From contig JALEUF010000146.1 of assembly GCA_022781015.1 (NCBI GenBank), forward strand, positions 1-5,214: a stretch of DNA of 5,214 bases, written 5' to 3'. Under the pieces are notes generated by a model, which did no database searches, was not told the DNA's origin, and worked only from the letters and a program-made list of their open reading frames with translations. The first letter of the stretch is position 1, and every line of letters begins with the position of its first letter. This document shows, in pieces, positions 1 through 5,043 of the stretch. The position numbers and the translations under genes are program-made. This DNA comes from Caryophanales bacterium. GTDB taxonomy: Bacteria; Bacillota_I; Bacilli_A; RFN20; CAG-826.

Positions 1-1
1 A

Positions 2-1084
2 ATTGATAAATATGCCCATGTAGCATGTGAAGTTTTTGCAACTAAGGAATTTGTCTTAATTGGAGGAGAGATTACCATTAATTCAAATGTAGTCCCTAAT
101 TATGAAAAGATTGCTAGGGATACATTACGCAAAATTGGCTATACATCTCCTGAAATTGGGATTGGGGCGGATACATGCAAGATTGAAATACGTGTAAATA
201 CTCAATCTAGCGATATTGCGATGGGCGTTAAGCATGAAGATACCTTAAACATGGGGGCTGGTGACCAGGGGATAATGTTTGGCTATGCGACAAACGAATC
301 CGAAGGTTATATGCCTCTTCCTCTTACTATTGCCCATAAACTAGTAAGAACTGCCACAAACCTAAGAAAAGAAGGCAAGTTTAAGCATGCTAGACCTGAT
401 ATGAAATCACAGGTTACCATCGATTATACTGATCCAAATAACATCAGGATAAAGACTGTATTGATGTCAATTCAGCATGATGAAACTACCGATTTGGTTG
501 CATTTAAGAAATATGTCCATGACGAGATAATGGTTCCGGTTGCCGTTTCTTTTAATCTAAATACCGATTTTGACTATCTAATTAATCCAACTGGAAGATT
601 TGTAATTGGTGGACCTTTAGGTGATACAGGATTAACCGGAAGGAAATTAATTGTTGATACATATGGGGGATCTTCTAGGCATGGTGGAGGAGCTTTCTCT
701 GGGAAAGACCCATCCAAAGTTGATAGAAGTGCTTCTTATTACGCTAGATATATTGCTAAAAACCTTGTTGCGGCAGGGGCTGCTTCTAGATTAGAAGTCC
801 AACTTAGCTACGCGATTGGAGTCGCTAAGCCAATGTCATTATCTTTATCTACATTCGGGACTAGCCATTATGATGATGAAGATATACTTAGGGCAATCGA
901 GACTTATTTCGATGCTAGACCAGGCGCGATTATCTCTTCTTTCAAATTAAATGAACCAACTTGGAAATATGCTGATATCTGTAATTACGGGGTATTCGGA
1001 CGTCCTGACATTGATTTGCCTTGGGAAAGATTAGACAAAGTTGAAGAATTAAAGAAATTTTTCCTAAATCGCAAATCCCATTAA
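2..1084 (+). CDS. metK: S-adenosylmethionine synthetase (methionine adenosyltransferase), 5'-truncated by window edge
   Basis: Makes S-adenosylmethionine from methionine and ATP in the cytoplasm, releasing phosphate and pyrophosphate. The reading frame is open from base 2, giving 360 codons. Compared with the usual 385-395 residues, about 30 N-terminal residues are missing, including the HPDK segment. Reading from the edge, the protein opens with a VACE segment and then GGEI, as expected near residue 40 of the family. Visible signatures are GAGDQG (254-271), PDMKSQV (395-415), NPTGRFVIGGP followed by GLTGRK (629-646), the glycine-rich GGGAFSGKD loop (683-709), and DPSKVDRS, which carry the family's ATP- and metal-binding Asp, Lys and Arg residues. 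The ATG at 221 is internal and is not the start, because conserved MetK sequence continues upstream in frame. The gene stops at TAA. No convincing terminator separates it from hpf. Identification is firm. Confidence 0.97.
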   Translation: MDKYAHVACEVFATKEFVLIGGEITINSNVVPNYEKIARDTLRKIGYTSPEIGIGADTCKIEIRVNTQSSDIAMGVKHEDTLNMGAGDQGIMFGYATNESEGYMPLPLTIAHKLVRTATNLRKEGKFKHARPDMKSQVTIDYTDPNNIRIKTVLMSIQHDETTDLVAFKKYVHDEIMVPVAVSFNLNTDFDYLINPTGRFVIGGPLGDTGLTGRKLIVDTYGGSSRHGGGAFSGKDPSKVDRSASYYARYIAKNLVAAGAASRLEVQLSYAIGVAKPMSLSLSTFGTSHYDDEDILRAIETYFDARPGAIISSFKLNEPTWKYADICNYGVFGRPDIDLPWERLDKVEELKKFFLNRKSH

Positions 1085-1166
1085 AAATATCGATATAATG
1101 CTTCTTTTTATATAAAAGAAAAATCTACATTTGGTTAAAAAATGTATAAAGTTTTCATTTTGGTAT

Positions 1167-1196
1167 TTGAAGTTATGAAATTTAATTTAAAATAAT
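1167..1196 (+). promoter_or_regulatory. Candidate promoter for hpf
   Basis: TTGAAG at 1167-1172 could be a -35 element. It pairs with either TAAAAT (1188-1193, 15-base spacer) or AATAAT (1191-1196, 18-base spacer). Neither spacing is ideal and the whole region is AT-rich, so chance matches are likely. If correct, transcription would start near 1203, almost exactly at the foot of the hairpin that holds the hpf SD. A TATAAT at 1094-1099, just after metK, has no good -35. No SigB-type pair was found. Confidence 0.3.
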
Positions 1197-1203
1197 GGTG
1201 TAA

Positions 1204-1218
1204 GCCCTTAGGAGGGGC
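1204..1218 (+). promoter_or_regulatory. Hairpin enclosing the hpf ribosome binding site
   Basis: The leader can fold as GCCCUU-AGG-AGGGGC. This is a 6-bp stem (1204-1209 with 1213-1218, one U-G wobble) with a three-base loop. The SD core AGGAGG (1210-1215) lies wholly in the loop and the 3' arm, ending 10 bases before the ATG at 1226. In a region otherwise nearly free of G and C, four consecutive G-C pairs around the SD stand out. It may limit translation of the hibernation factor or respond to temperature or an RNA-binding protein. The complementarity is seen directly; the regulatory role is inferred. A C-rich sequence so close to a G-rich SD can also occur by chance. Confidence 0.45.
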
Positions 1219-1225
1219 AGATATT

Positions 1226-1771
1226 ATGAAATACCAAATAATTGGAAAGAACATCGATGTCACCGATTCTATTCACGCCGACATCGAAAAGAAGTTGTCC
1301 AGGATGGACAAATACTTTGCTAACCCTAGCGAAGTAACTTGCCGCGCTGTAGTCAGAAGCTACAATGTCGGTGCCAAAGTGGAAATTACCATTTTCACCA
1401 AGGGAATGGATTTCCGTGCAGAGGTAAGGGATAACGATCTATATGCCGCGGTCGACCTTGCTGTAGATAAACTTGAAGGCCAAATGAGAAAACTAAAGAC
1501 CAGGATGGAAAAGACAAAAGAATCCGAATCTTTAGGAAAAGCCCTTGCTTTTGAAAACTTTATCCAAGATGAAGATGATGACGAAGAAGTTGTAAGAACT
1601 AAATCCATCTATCTTGATCCAATGACTCTAGATGAAGCTATTACTAGAATGGAAGCTTTAGGACATTCATTCTTCCTATATCTTGATGAAGATGATGACG
1701 AAGTCTCGGTTGCCTATAAGCGTCTTGATGGCGGATATGGCGTCATCCAGGCCGAAAACAAATTGAAATAA
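1226..1771 (+). CDS. hpf: Ribosome hibernation promoting factor, long form
   Basis: Binds the 30S subunit in stationary phase or stress. In Firmicutes the long form pairs 70S ribosomes into inactive 100S dimers through its C-terminal domain. The 181 residues match the long-form length. Residues 1 to about 100 form the beta-alpha-beta-beta-beta-alpha S30AE domain, starting MKYQIIGKNIDVTDSI, with a Lys/Arg-rich second helix (MRKLKTRMEK). A linker follows with an acidic run (DEDDDEE, 115-121). The C-terminal dimerisation domain begins at about residue 123 with VRTKSIYLDPMTLDEAITRMEALGHSFFLY and ends YKRLDGGYGVIQAE, a very close family match. A second acidic run (154-159) fills the loop between its strands. 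The start is supported by AGGAGG and by the conserved N-terminus. The gene sits alone between metK and a strong terminator. Its SD lies in a possible hairpin. Confidence 0.96.
   Translation: MKYQIIGKNIDVTDSIHADIEKKLSRMDKYFANPSEVTCRAVVRSYNVGAKVEITIFTKGMDFRAEVRDNDLYAAVDLAVDKLEGQMRKLKTRMEKTKESESLGKALAFENFIQDEDDDEEVVRTKSIYLDPMTLDEAITRMEALGHSFFLYLDEDDDEVSVAYKRLDGGYGVIQAENKLK
1568..1703 (+). repeat. Exact 19-bp direct repeat inside hpf
   Basis: The sequence GATGAAGATGATGACGAAG occurs at 1568-1586 and again, identically, at 1685-1703. The copies are 117 bases apart (39 codons), so both are read in the same frame and encode the acidic run DEDDDE. The first lies in the interdomain linker and the second in a loop of the dimerisation domain. 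Identity at the wobble positions (GAT GAA GAT GAT GAC GAA) suggests a copying event rather than independent acidic codons, although codon bias toward GAT and GAA makes partial coincidence possible. Confidence 0.85.
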
Positions 1772-1781
1772 ATTAGTTAAG

Positions 1782-1822
1782 GCTACTTTGCTATTTCGGT
1801 GGTGGAGTAGCTTTTTCTTTTT
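1782..1822 (+). terminator. Rho-independent terminator after hpf
   Basis: GCTACT (1782-1787) pairs with AGTAGC (1806-1811). The stem continues inward with several G-U pairs up to a TTCG tetraloop (1795-1798), giving about 12-13 pairs. A T-rich tract (CTTTTTCTTTTT) follows. It lies 10 bases past the hpf stop and separates hpf from the HAD operon. Confidence 0.88.
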
Positions 1823-1848
1823 CTCTAAATACATTTAGAGTATAGTAT
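1823..1848 (+). promoter_or_regulatory. Candidate HAD-operon promoter with palindromic operator
   Basis: CTCTAAAT and ATTTAGAG are perfect inverted arms at 1823-1830 and 1833-1840 with AC between them. TATAGT (1841-1846), or the overlapping TAGTAT (1843-1848), follows at once and resembles a -10 box. The palindrome therefore occupies the spacer and part of the -35 region, where no good -35 hexamer is visible. This placement suits a repressor or activator site. As RNA it would give a 7-bp stem with a four-base loop but no U-tract, so it is not a terminator. Transcription would begin close to the ATG at 1855. Confidence 0.5.
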
Positions 1849-1854
1849 CAAGGC

Positions 1855-2730
1855 ATGATTAAAGTAATCGCGACTGATTTAGACGGAACCTTATTCTATC
1901 CAAAGAAAAGATTGAGACTAATCCCTAAGAAAAACAAAGAATTCCTCACCAGGTTTGCTTCTAATGGAGGCAAGGTAGTAGTTGTTAGTTCCAGGGGTTT
2001 TAATTTTGCTTCTAAATTAGAGAAGAAATGCCCCTTTAATCTTGATTGGATTGGCAACGACGGAACATTTATCAAAATAGGAGGGAAGGTAATTGAAGAA
2101 TCTTTCTTTGATTCTACTAAACTCAAATCCCTTATTTCCTATTTACGTCTAAATTATGACCCAGGATTAATCTTGCTTTCTTCTAAAACGCGTCCAATTG
2201 TCATGACTAGGACTAAGGTTAATCATATTACTAATTTTGTCTATTTCTTATATGAAGCATTCCAGGGCGTCTATAGGGAACCGTTTGTTAGAAGTGACCA
2301 TGTCTTCTATAACGAGATTGAAAAAGGTGAGACGAATAAAATAATGGTCTTGATTGGTCTAACTAAGAAGAAAAAAGAATTAGCGGAAGTCCTTACTAAG
2401 GAATTGGCTGAAAAGTTCGCTGATTTCGAATTTACTTGGCTTAATCAGTTTATTGAAATCACCCCAAAGGGGTGTTCAAAAGCCTCAGGAGTGAGAAAAT
2501 ACCTTGACTATTTAGGATATTCCTCACAAAATGTATTAGTTATCGGTGATTCTGGCAACGACGCGCCGATGTTTGACGAATTTCACGAGAATAGTTATTG
2601 TATGTCACATTCTCCAAATAGCGTTAAAATAAGAGCCAAGCATGTCGTTGACCATGTTTATGACCTAGAAAAGGTGCTATACCCATTGGAGGATAGTTCC
2701 AAAACTAATAAAGAAGGAAAAAATAAATGA
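1855..2730 (+). CDS. Cof-type HAD-superfamily hydrolase (sugar-phosphatase-like)
   Basis: A cytoplasmic Mg-dependent phosphatase of the HAD superfamily, type IIB cap; the substrate cannot be told from sequence (family members act on sugar phosphates, FMN or similar). Length 291 is slightly above the usual 265-275, the excess being a Lys-rich tail. Motif I is DLDGT with nucleophile D8 and acid/base D10. Motif II is SSR (S45-S46, where TGR is common). GNDG at 67-70 replaces the usual NGA. The motif III lysine is probably K209 in PKGCSKASG, where SKG is usual. Motif IV is GDSGND (231-236), with the metal-binding acids intact. ATG 1855 is the only possible start: a TAG lies in frame at 1843, and motif I begins at residue 8. 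The nearest purine run, AAGG, ends one base before the ATG and is too close to be an SD, so the mRNA may be leaderless. The TGA stop overlaps the next gene by 4 bases. Family call is firm; specificity is unknown. Confidence 0.92.
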   Translation: MIKVIATDLDGTLFYPKKRLRLIPKKNKEFLTRFASNGGKVVVVSSRGFNFASKLEKKCPFNLDWIGNDGTFIKIGGKVIEESFFDSTKLKSLISYLRLNYDPGLILLSSKTRPIVMTRTKVNHITNFVYFLYEAFQGVYREPFVRSDHVFYNEIEKGETNKIMVLIGLTKKKKELAEVLTKELAEKFADFEFTWLNQFIEITPKGCSKASGVRKYLDYLGYSSQNVLVIGDSGNDAPMFDEFHENSYCMSHSPNSVKIRAKHVVDHVYDLEKVLYPLEDSSKTNKEGKNK

Positions 2731-3596
2731 ATCAAATTAGTGAAGTACTTACCACATTGCTACATTATAACGTAGCGGTCAGGGACACACTTGAGTATTG
2801 CCTCAAGAAAGAAACATTCGATACCAAATTATTCGAAGAAAAGAAGCGTTCCATCCTTGTTGAAGTTGATCAACATACTCCTTTAAAGGATATTATCGAT
2901 CATTCTGGCGAAAATGGAGAAAAGCTAGAAAAGGCCATCCGTGATTTCTATGCTGAAGTCTATGGCGATAATTCTACCATATTGAAGCTTGCTGATGACG
3001 GACTAAGGGTTGACCATAACCAACACTTAGCTATCTATAAGCACGTATTGCCAATACATGAAAACATTACTTCCATGATTAATGGAATCCTTAATGATGG
3101 ACATAGCAAGAATCTTGATGTTGCTGAAGCCGAAAAAGTTGCCAAGGCCGAAGATGCTATGTATCGTGGGGTTGCTTTCTTGACTTTAGTAAATGACTTA
3201 AATCGCCTGTTCAATGAATATAACCAAGCTAGAAACGAAGCCAAAGGTGCTGAATCTCCAGCTAGCAAATTCATCGGTAACGATATCCAAACCGTCATTG
3301 GAAACATCAATTTTGTCCGTGGCCAAGCCAAAGAGACCGATGCTGTTTATAAAAACATGGAAGACAAGATTGTTGCCTTAATGGAAATGATGACTGGAAG
3401 AAGAGACCTCCCAGCTGGAAAGAAATTCCCAGACGTCATGAGAGAAACTTCTGAAACCATCAATCTATATGTTCGTGATTGCGAAGCAACTTTCCGTGCT
3501 TGCTACCCACAATTAATCAATGGTTTACTAGAACAAGTCAAGCTTGATAACGAAGCTGCTGCTAAAGCTAAAGAAAGCGAAGTAAAATCCGCTTAA
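2727..3596 (+). CDS. Uncharacterised helical protein, translationally coupled to HAD hydrolase
   Basis: I do not recognise this 289-residue protein. It has no signal peptide or membrane segment, so it should be cytoplasmic. It appears almost entirely alpha-helical, rich in Glu, Lys, Asn and Ala, with heptad-like leucines. A His cluster lies at residues 97, 100, 106 and 111 (DHNQH, KH, IHEN), with others at 13, 50 and 59. C252 and C259 flank a short helix near the end (DCEATFRACYP). The tail after about 275 is Ala/Lys/Glu-rich and probably disordered. The start ATG overlaps the HAD stop (ATGA), with AAGGA (2714-2718) 8 bases upstream, so expression is tied to the HAD protein. The His cluster in a helical setting might bind metal, but no known pattern such as hemerythrin is matched. 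Codon use resembles hpf, with frequent ATC, GCC and ACC, which suggests a resident gene of decent expression. No function is assigned. Confidence 0.85.
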   Translation: MNQISEVLTTLLHYNVAVRDTLEYCLKKETFDTKLFEEKKRSILVEVDQHTPLKDIIDHSGENGEKLEKAIRDFYAEVYGDNSTILKLADDGLRVDHNQHLAIYKHVLPIHENITSMINGILNDGHSKNLDVAEAEKVAKAEDAMYRGVAFLTLVNDLNRLFNEYNQARNEAKGAESPASKFIGNDIQTVIGNINFVRGQAKETDAVYKNMEDKIVALMEMMTGRRDLPAGKKFPDVMRETSETINLYVRDCEATFRACYPQLINGLLEQVKLDNEAAAKAKESEVKSA

Positions 3597-3615
3597 TTAA
3601 AAGAGGCTAATTAAT

Positions 3616-3966
3616 ATGAGCAAATCAAATTCGAAAATCAAAACAAAGGAAATGGTAGTCTATACGATTGCTTCTTTCATTGCCTTTGTCGGTCTATTCT
3701 TTTTAATTCTTGGGATAGTAGGGGAACACCTTCCTGTTGTCTATTCCGATAACTGGATCTTATATTCGGAAGCGATTTGGCTCACCCCATGGTCCCATAT
3801 GGGATATAGATATTGGGGCATGATTCTATTAGGCGTCGGGGCTTTAATTGGAGTGTTCTTCCTTGCCTACTTTGCAAAAGAAGGCGACAAAGATGCCGAA
3901 AGAGCCTTACGCAGAGCACAACGTCTTGGAAAAGAAGTTCCAACTGAAGTTGAAGAAGTAAAATAA
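3616..3966 (+). CDS. Small two-helix membrane protein, last gene of HAD operon
   Basis: A 116-residue protein of unknown function. It has a Lys-rich N-terminus (1-12) and a membrane helix at about 13-35. A 30-residue aromatic, Trp-rich loop follows (W47, W55, W59, W67, several Tyr), then a second helix at about 67-87. The charged tail begins KEGDKDAERALRRAQR. By the positive-inside rule both ends are cytoplasmic and the Trp-rich loop is outside. AGAGG (3602-3606) is a fair SD 9 bases before the ATG. The gene starts 19 bases after the helical gene and is followed by a terminator, so it belongs to that operon. Its tail resembles that of the minus-strand membrane protein at 4661-4981 (DAER, then basic residues, then KE, Pro and Glu). 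It could be a membrane anchor or partner for the helical protein, which is inference only. Confidence 0.85.
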   Translation: MSKSNSKIKTKEMVVYTIASFIAFVGLFFLILGIVGEHLPVVYSDNWILYSEAIWLTPWSHMGYRYWGMILLGVGALIGVFFLAYFAKEGDKDAERALRRAQRLGKEVPTEVEEVK

Positions 3967-3980
3967 ATATAGAATTGATT

Positions 3981-4010
3981 AAGGGACTTGCTTAACAACA
4001 AGTCCTTTTT
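3981..4010 (+). terminator. Rho-independent terminator of the HAD operon
   Basis: GGACTTG (3984-3990) pairs perfectly with CAAGTCC (3999-4005). The stem is extended outward by a G-U and two A-T pairs, and the loop has 8 bases. The stem runs into TTTTT (4006-4010). It begins 15 bases after the stop of the small membrane protein. Confidence 0.88.
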
Positions 4011-4014
4011 AATT

Positions 4015-4043
4015 ATGAAAACATTCGATAAAATCAATATAAT
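4015..4043 (+). promoter_or_regulatory. Candidate promoter for the nitroreductase gene
   Basis: A perfect TATAAT (4038-4043) has ATGAAA (4015-4020, four of six matches to TTGACA) 17 bases upstream. Transcription would start near 4050, inside the first copy of the repeat described next. A second possible promoter, TTGTTC (4095-4100) and TATAAA (4118-4123) with a 17-base spacer, would start transcription near 4130. It would then lose the AGGAG SD at 4125-4129, so the upstream promoter is preferred. Confidence 0.5.
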
Positions 4044-4044
4044 T

Positions 4045-4082
4045 TTTACTAAGGACGTCTTTACTAAGGACGTCCTTAGTAA
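4045..4082 (+). repeat. Triple 11-bp element forming a tandem repeat and a perfect 22-bp palindrome; probable operator
   Basis: The unit TTTACTAAGGACGTC occurs twice in tandem with no gap (4045-4059 and 4060-4074). Within it, TTACTAAGGAC occurs directly at 4046-4056 and 4061-4071 and inverted at 4072-4082. The last two make an uninterrupted 22-bp palindrome. This sits just downstream of a TATAAT box and about 55 bases before the nitroreductase start, a classic operator position. The outer TACT...AGTA bases recall sites of DUF24/HxlR-type redox repressors such as YodB, which controls a nitroreductase in Bacillus subtilis; this is only a resemblance. As RNA it could form either of two exclusive hairpins, since either direct copy can pair with the inverted one. 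No T-tract follows, so it is not a terminator. Confidence 0.8.
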
Positions 4083-4137
4083 CTTCCTAAAACCTTGTTC
4101 TTAATTTCGTATTAGAATATAAATAGGAGCTGAGGAT

Positions 4138-4659
4138 ATGGATATCTTAGATACATTGAAAAATAGAAGAAGTTGCAGGTCTTTTTCAACTAAAGAAGTA
4201 GAAGAAGATAAATTAAATAAGATTATAGAAGCAGGGTTATACGCCCCAAGTGGATTAGGATTACAATCACCTATATTTGTTGTAATTACAAATAAAGAGA
4301 AAATAGAAGAATTATCTAAATTTAATGCTTCTATTATGGGTAGAGTTGGAACTGATCCCTTCTATGGCTCTCCTTGTGTTATTATCGTTTTAGCTAATAA
4401 AGATGTTCCTACCCATGTCTATGATGGTTCTTTAGCGTTAGGGAACATGATGAATGAAGCAGAAAGTTTAGGTGTTGATTCTATTTGGATTCACCGCGCT
4501 AAGGAAGAATTTGAAACTGAGCAAGGAAAAGAATTCCTTAAAAGTTTAGGAATTAAAGGTAATTATGAAGGAATTGGGCATTGTTGCCTTGGGTATAGCA
4601 AAACTGCTCATATAGAGGCAAAACCAAGAAATAAAGATAGGGTTTTCTATCTAAAATAA
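4138..4659 (+). CDS. Nitroreductase family protein (FMN-dependent oxidoreductase)
   Basis: A compact 173-residue FMN flavoprotein of the nitroreductase superfamily, expected to act as a cytoplasmic homodimer using NAD(P)H. The physiological substrate is not predictable. The N-terminal RRSCRSFS (10-17) supplies the Arg/Ser residues that bind FMN phosphate. APSGLGLQSP (36-45) is the flavin-binding turn, with G41 where many relatives have Asn. A DPFYGSP segment follows. YDGSLALGNMMNEAESLG (95-112) is the conserved helix, IWIHRAKE (116-123) follows, and IGHCCLGY (146-153) is the C-terminal strand with adjacent cysteines 149-150. AGGAG (4125-4129) lies 8 bases before the ATG. The gene appears monocistronic, with the preceding terminator upstream and a convergent gene downstream. 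By eye it uses ATT and ATA for Ile and looks more AT-rich than hpf and the helical gene, so it may be less expressed or acquired. A repeat-palindrome probably controls it. Confidence 0.92.
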   Translation: MDILDTLKNRRSCRSFSTKEVEEDKLNKIIEAGLYAPSGLGLQSPIFVVITNKEKIEELSKFNASIMGRVGTDPFYGSPCVIIVLANKDVPTHVYDGSLALGNMMNEAESLGVDSIWIHRAKEEFETEQGKEFLKSLGIKGNYEGIGHCCLGYSKTAHIEAKPRNKDRVFYLK

Positions 4660-4660
4660 A

Positions 4661-4981
4661 TTATTGCTCGATATTTTCTTCTTTCGGGGCTTCAGGAGTA
4701 ACTGGGGCTTCTTTTTTATTTTGTCTTAATAAATCATTTCTTTCGGCATCTAATTCGATTTTATCAATAAGAAGTTCAAGCAAGAAATATCCTAAAAACA
4801 TCCCCGGGGCGCCGAATATATATAATAGGTTTATTAGTGGTCCGGTTGACTTATTAATGATCGATGCGATTATGATTATTAACATGTATAGTCCTAAAGC
4901 TGCTAATCCAACATATAGGCAAATAACATTAAACATGTGGAATAATTCGATGTTTTTGTTTCTGTCTTTTCTAGGCGTCAT
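4661..4981 (-). CDS. Small two-helix membrane protein (hypothetical)
   Basis: A 106-residue protein of unknown function. It has a basic N-terminus (MTPRKDRNK) and a strongly hydrophobic first helix at about residues 16-42, containing an Ile-rich run. A short NKSTGP turn leads to a second helix at about 49-72. A charged cytoplasmic tail follows, with DAERNDLLRQNKK and then a Pro/Glu-rich end holding a repeated EAP motif (two GGGGCTTC octamers in the plus-strand DNA). The predicted topology is both ends inside. Start choice is supported by a strong SD, AGGAGG (plus-strand 4990-4995), 8 bases upstream. It may be transcribed alone or with the serine dehydratase gene, whose stop is 62 bases upstream. 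It converges on the nitroreductase gene with one base between stops. The layout and tail resemble the membrane protein at 3616-3966, though the transmembrane sequences differ. No function is assigned. Confidence 0.82.
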   Translation of the reverse strand: MTPRKDRNKNIELFHMFNVICLYVGLAALGLYMLIIIIASIINKSTGPLINLLYIFGAPGMFLGYFLLELLIDKIELDAERNDLLRQNKKEAPVTPEAPKEENIEQ

Positions 4982-5007
4982 AATGATGCCCTCCTTTTGA
5001 TGTTTTG

Positions 5008-5013
5008 ATTATA
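5008..5013 (-). promoter_or_regulatory. Possible -10 box for the minus-strand membrane protein
   Basis: On the minus strand this reads TATAAT, 12 bases upstream of the SD, in the 62-base gap after the serine dehydratase gene. No good -35 lies 16-18 bases further upstream (ACTTAT at best). No terminator hairpin is visible in the gap either, so read-through from the dehydratase gene is equally possible. Confidence 0.35.
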
Positions 5014-5043
5014 AACGAAAAATAAATATCATAAGTAGAATTT

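Noticed and set aside
221..223. ATG as the start of metK
   Set aside because: The same frame is open to base 2 and encodes conserved MetK sequence (VACE, GGEI), so this Met is internal.
1087..1096. Palindrome ATATCGATAT just after metK
   Set aside because: Ten bases of mostly alternating A and T with no positional link to a promoter; expected by chance at this base composition.
1102..1120. TTCTTTT and AAAAGAA inverted arms after metK
   Set aside because: A 7-bp stem made almost only of A-T pairs, followed by A-rich rather than T-rich sequence; not a credible terminator on either strand.
1175..1203. Mini-ORFs ATG AAA TTT AAT TTA AAA TAA and ATG GTG TAA in the hpf leader
   Set aside because: No SD upstream of either, and such short frames are expected by chance in AT-rich DNA; if the candidate promoter is right they would not even be transcribed.
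1360..1608. Minus-strand open frame inside hpf
   Set aside because: Serine-rich, low-complexity product antisense to a well-conserved gene; a shadow of its GAT/GAA-rich codons.
1896..2126. Minus-strand open frame inside the HAD gene
   Set aside because: Antisense to a conserved coding sequence, with no SD or recognisable domain.
3035..3331. Minus-strand open frame inside the helical-protein gene
   Set aside because: Antisense shadow; the plus frame has the SD, the operon context and plausible codon use.
4686..4711. Repeated GGGGCTTC octamer as a possible terminator or regulatory repeat
   Set aside because: The copies are direct, not inverted, so they cannot form a hairpin; they encode the Pro/Glu-rich EAP repeat of the minus-strand protein.
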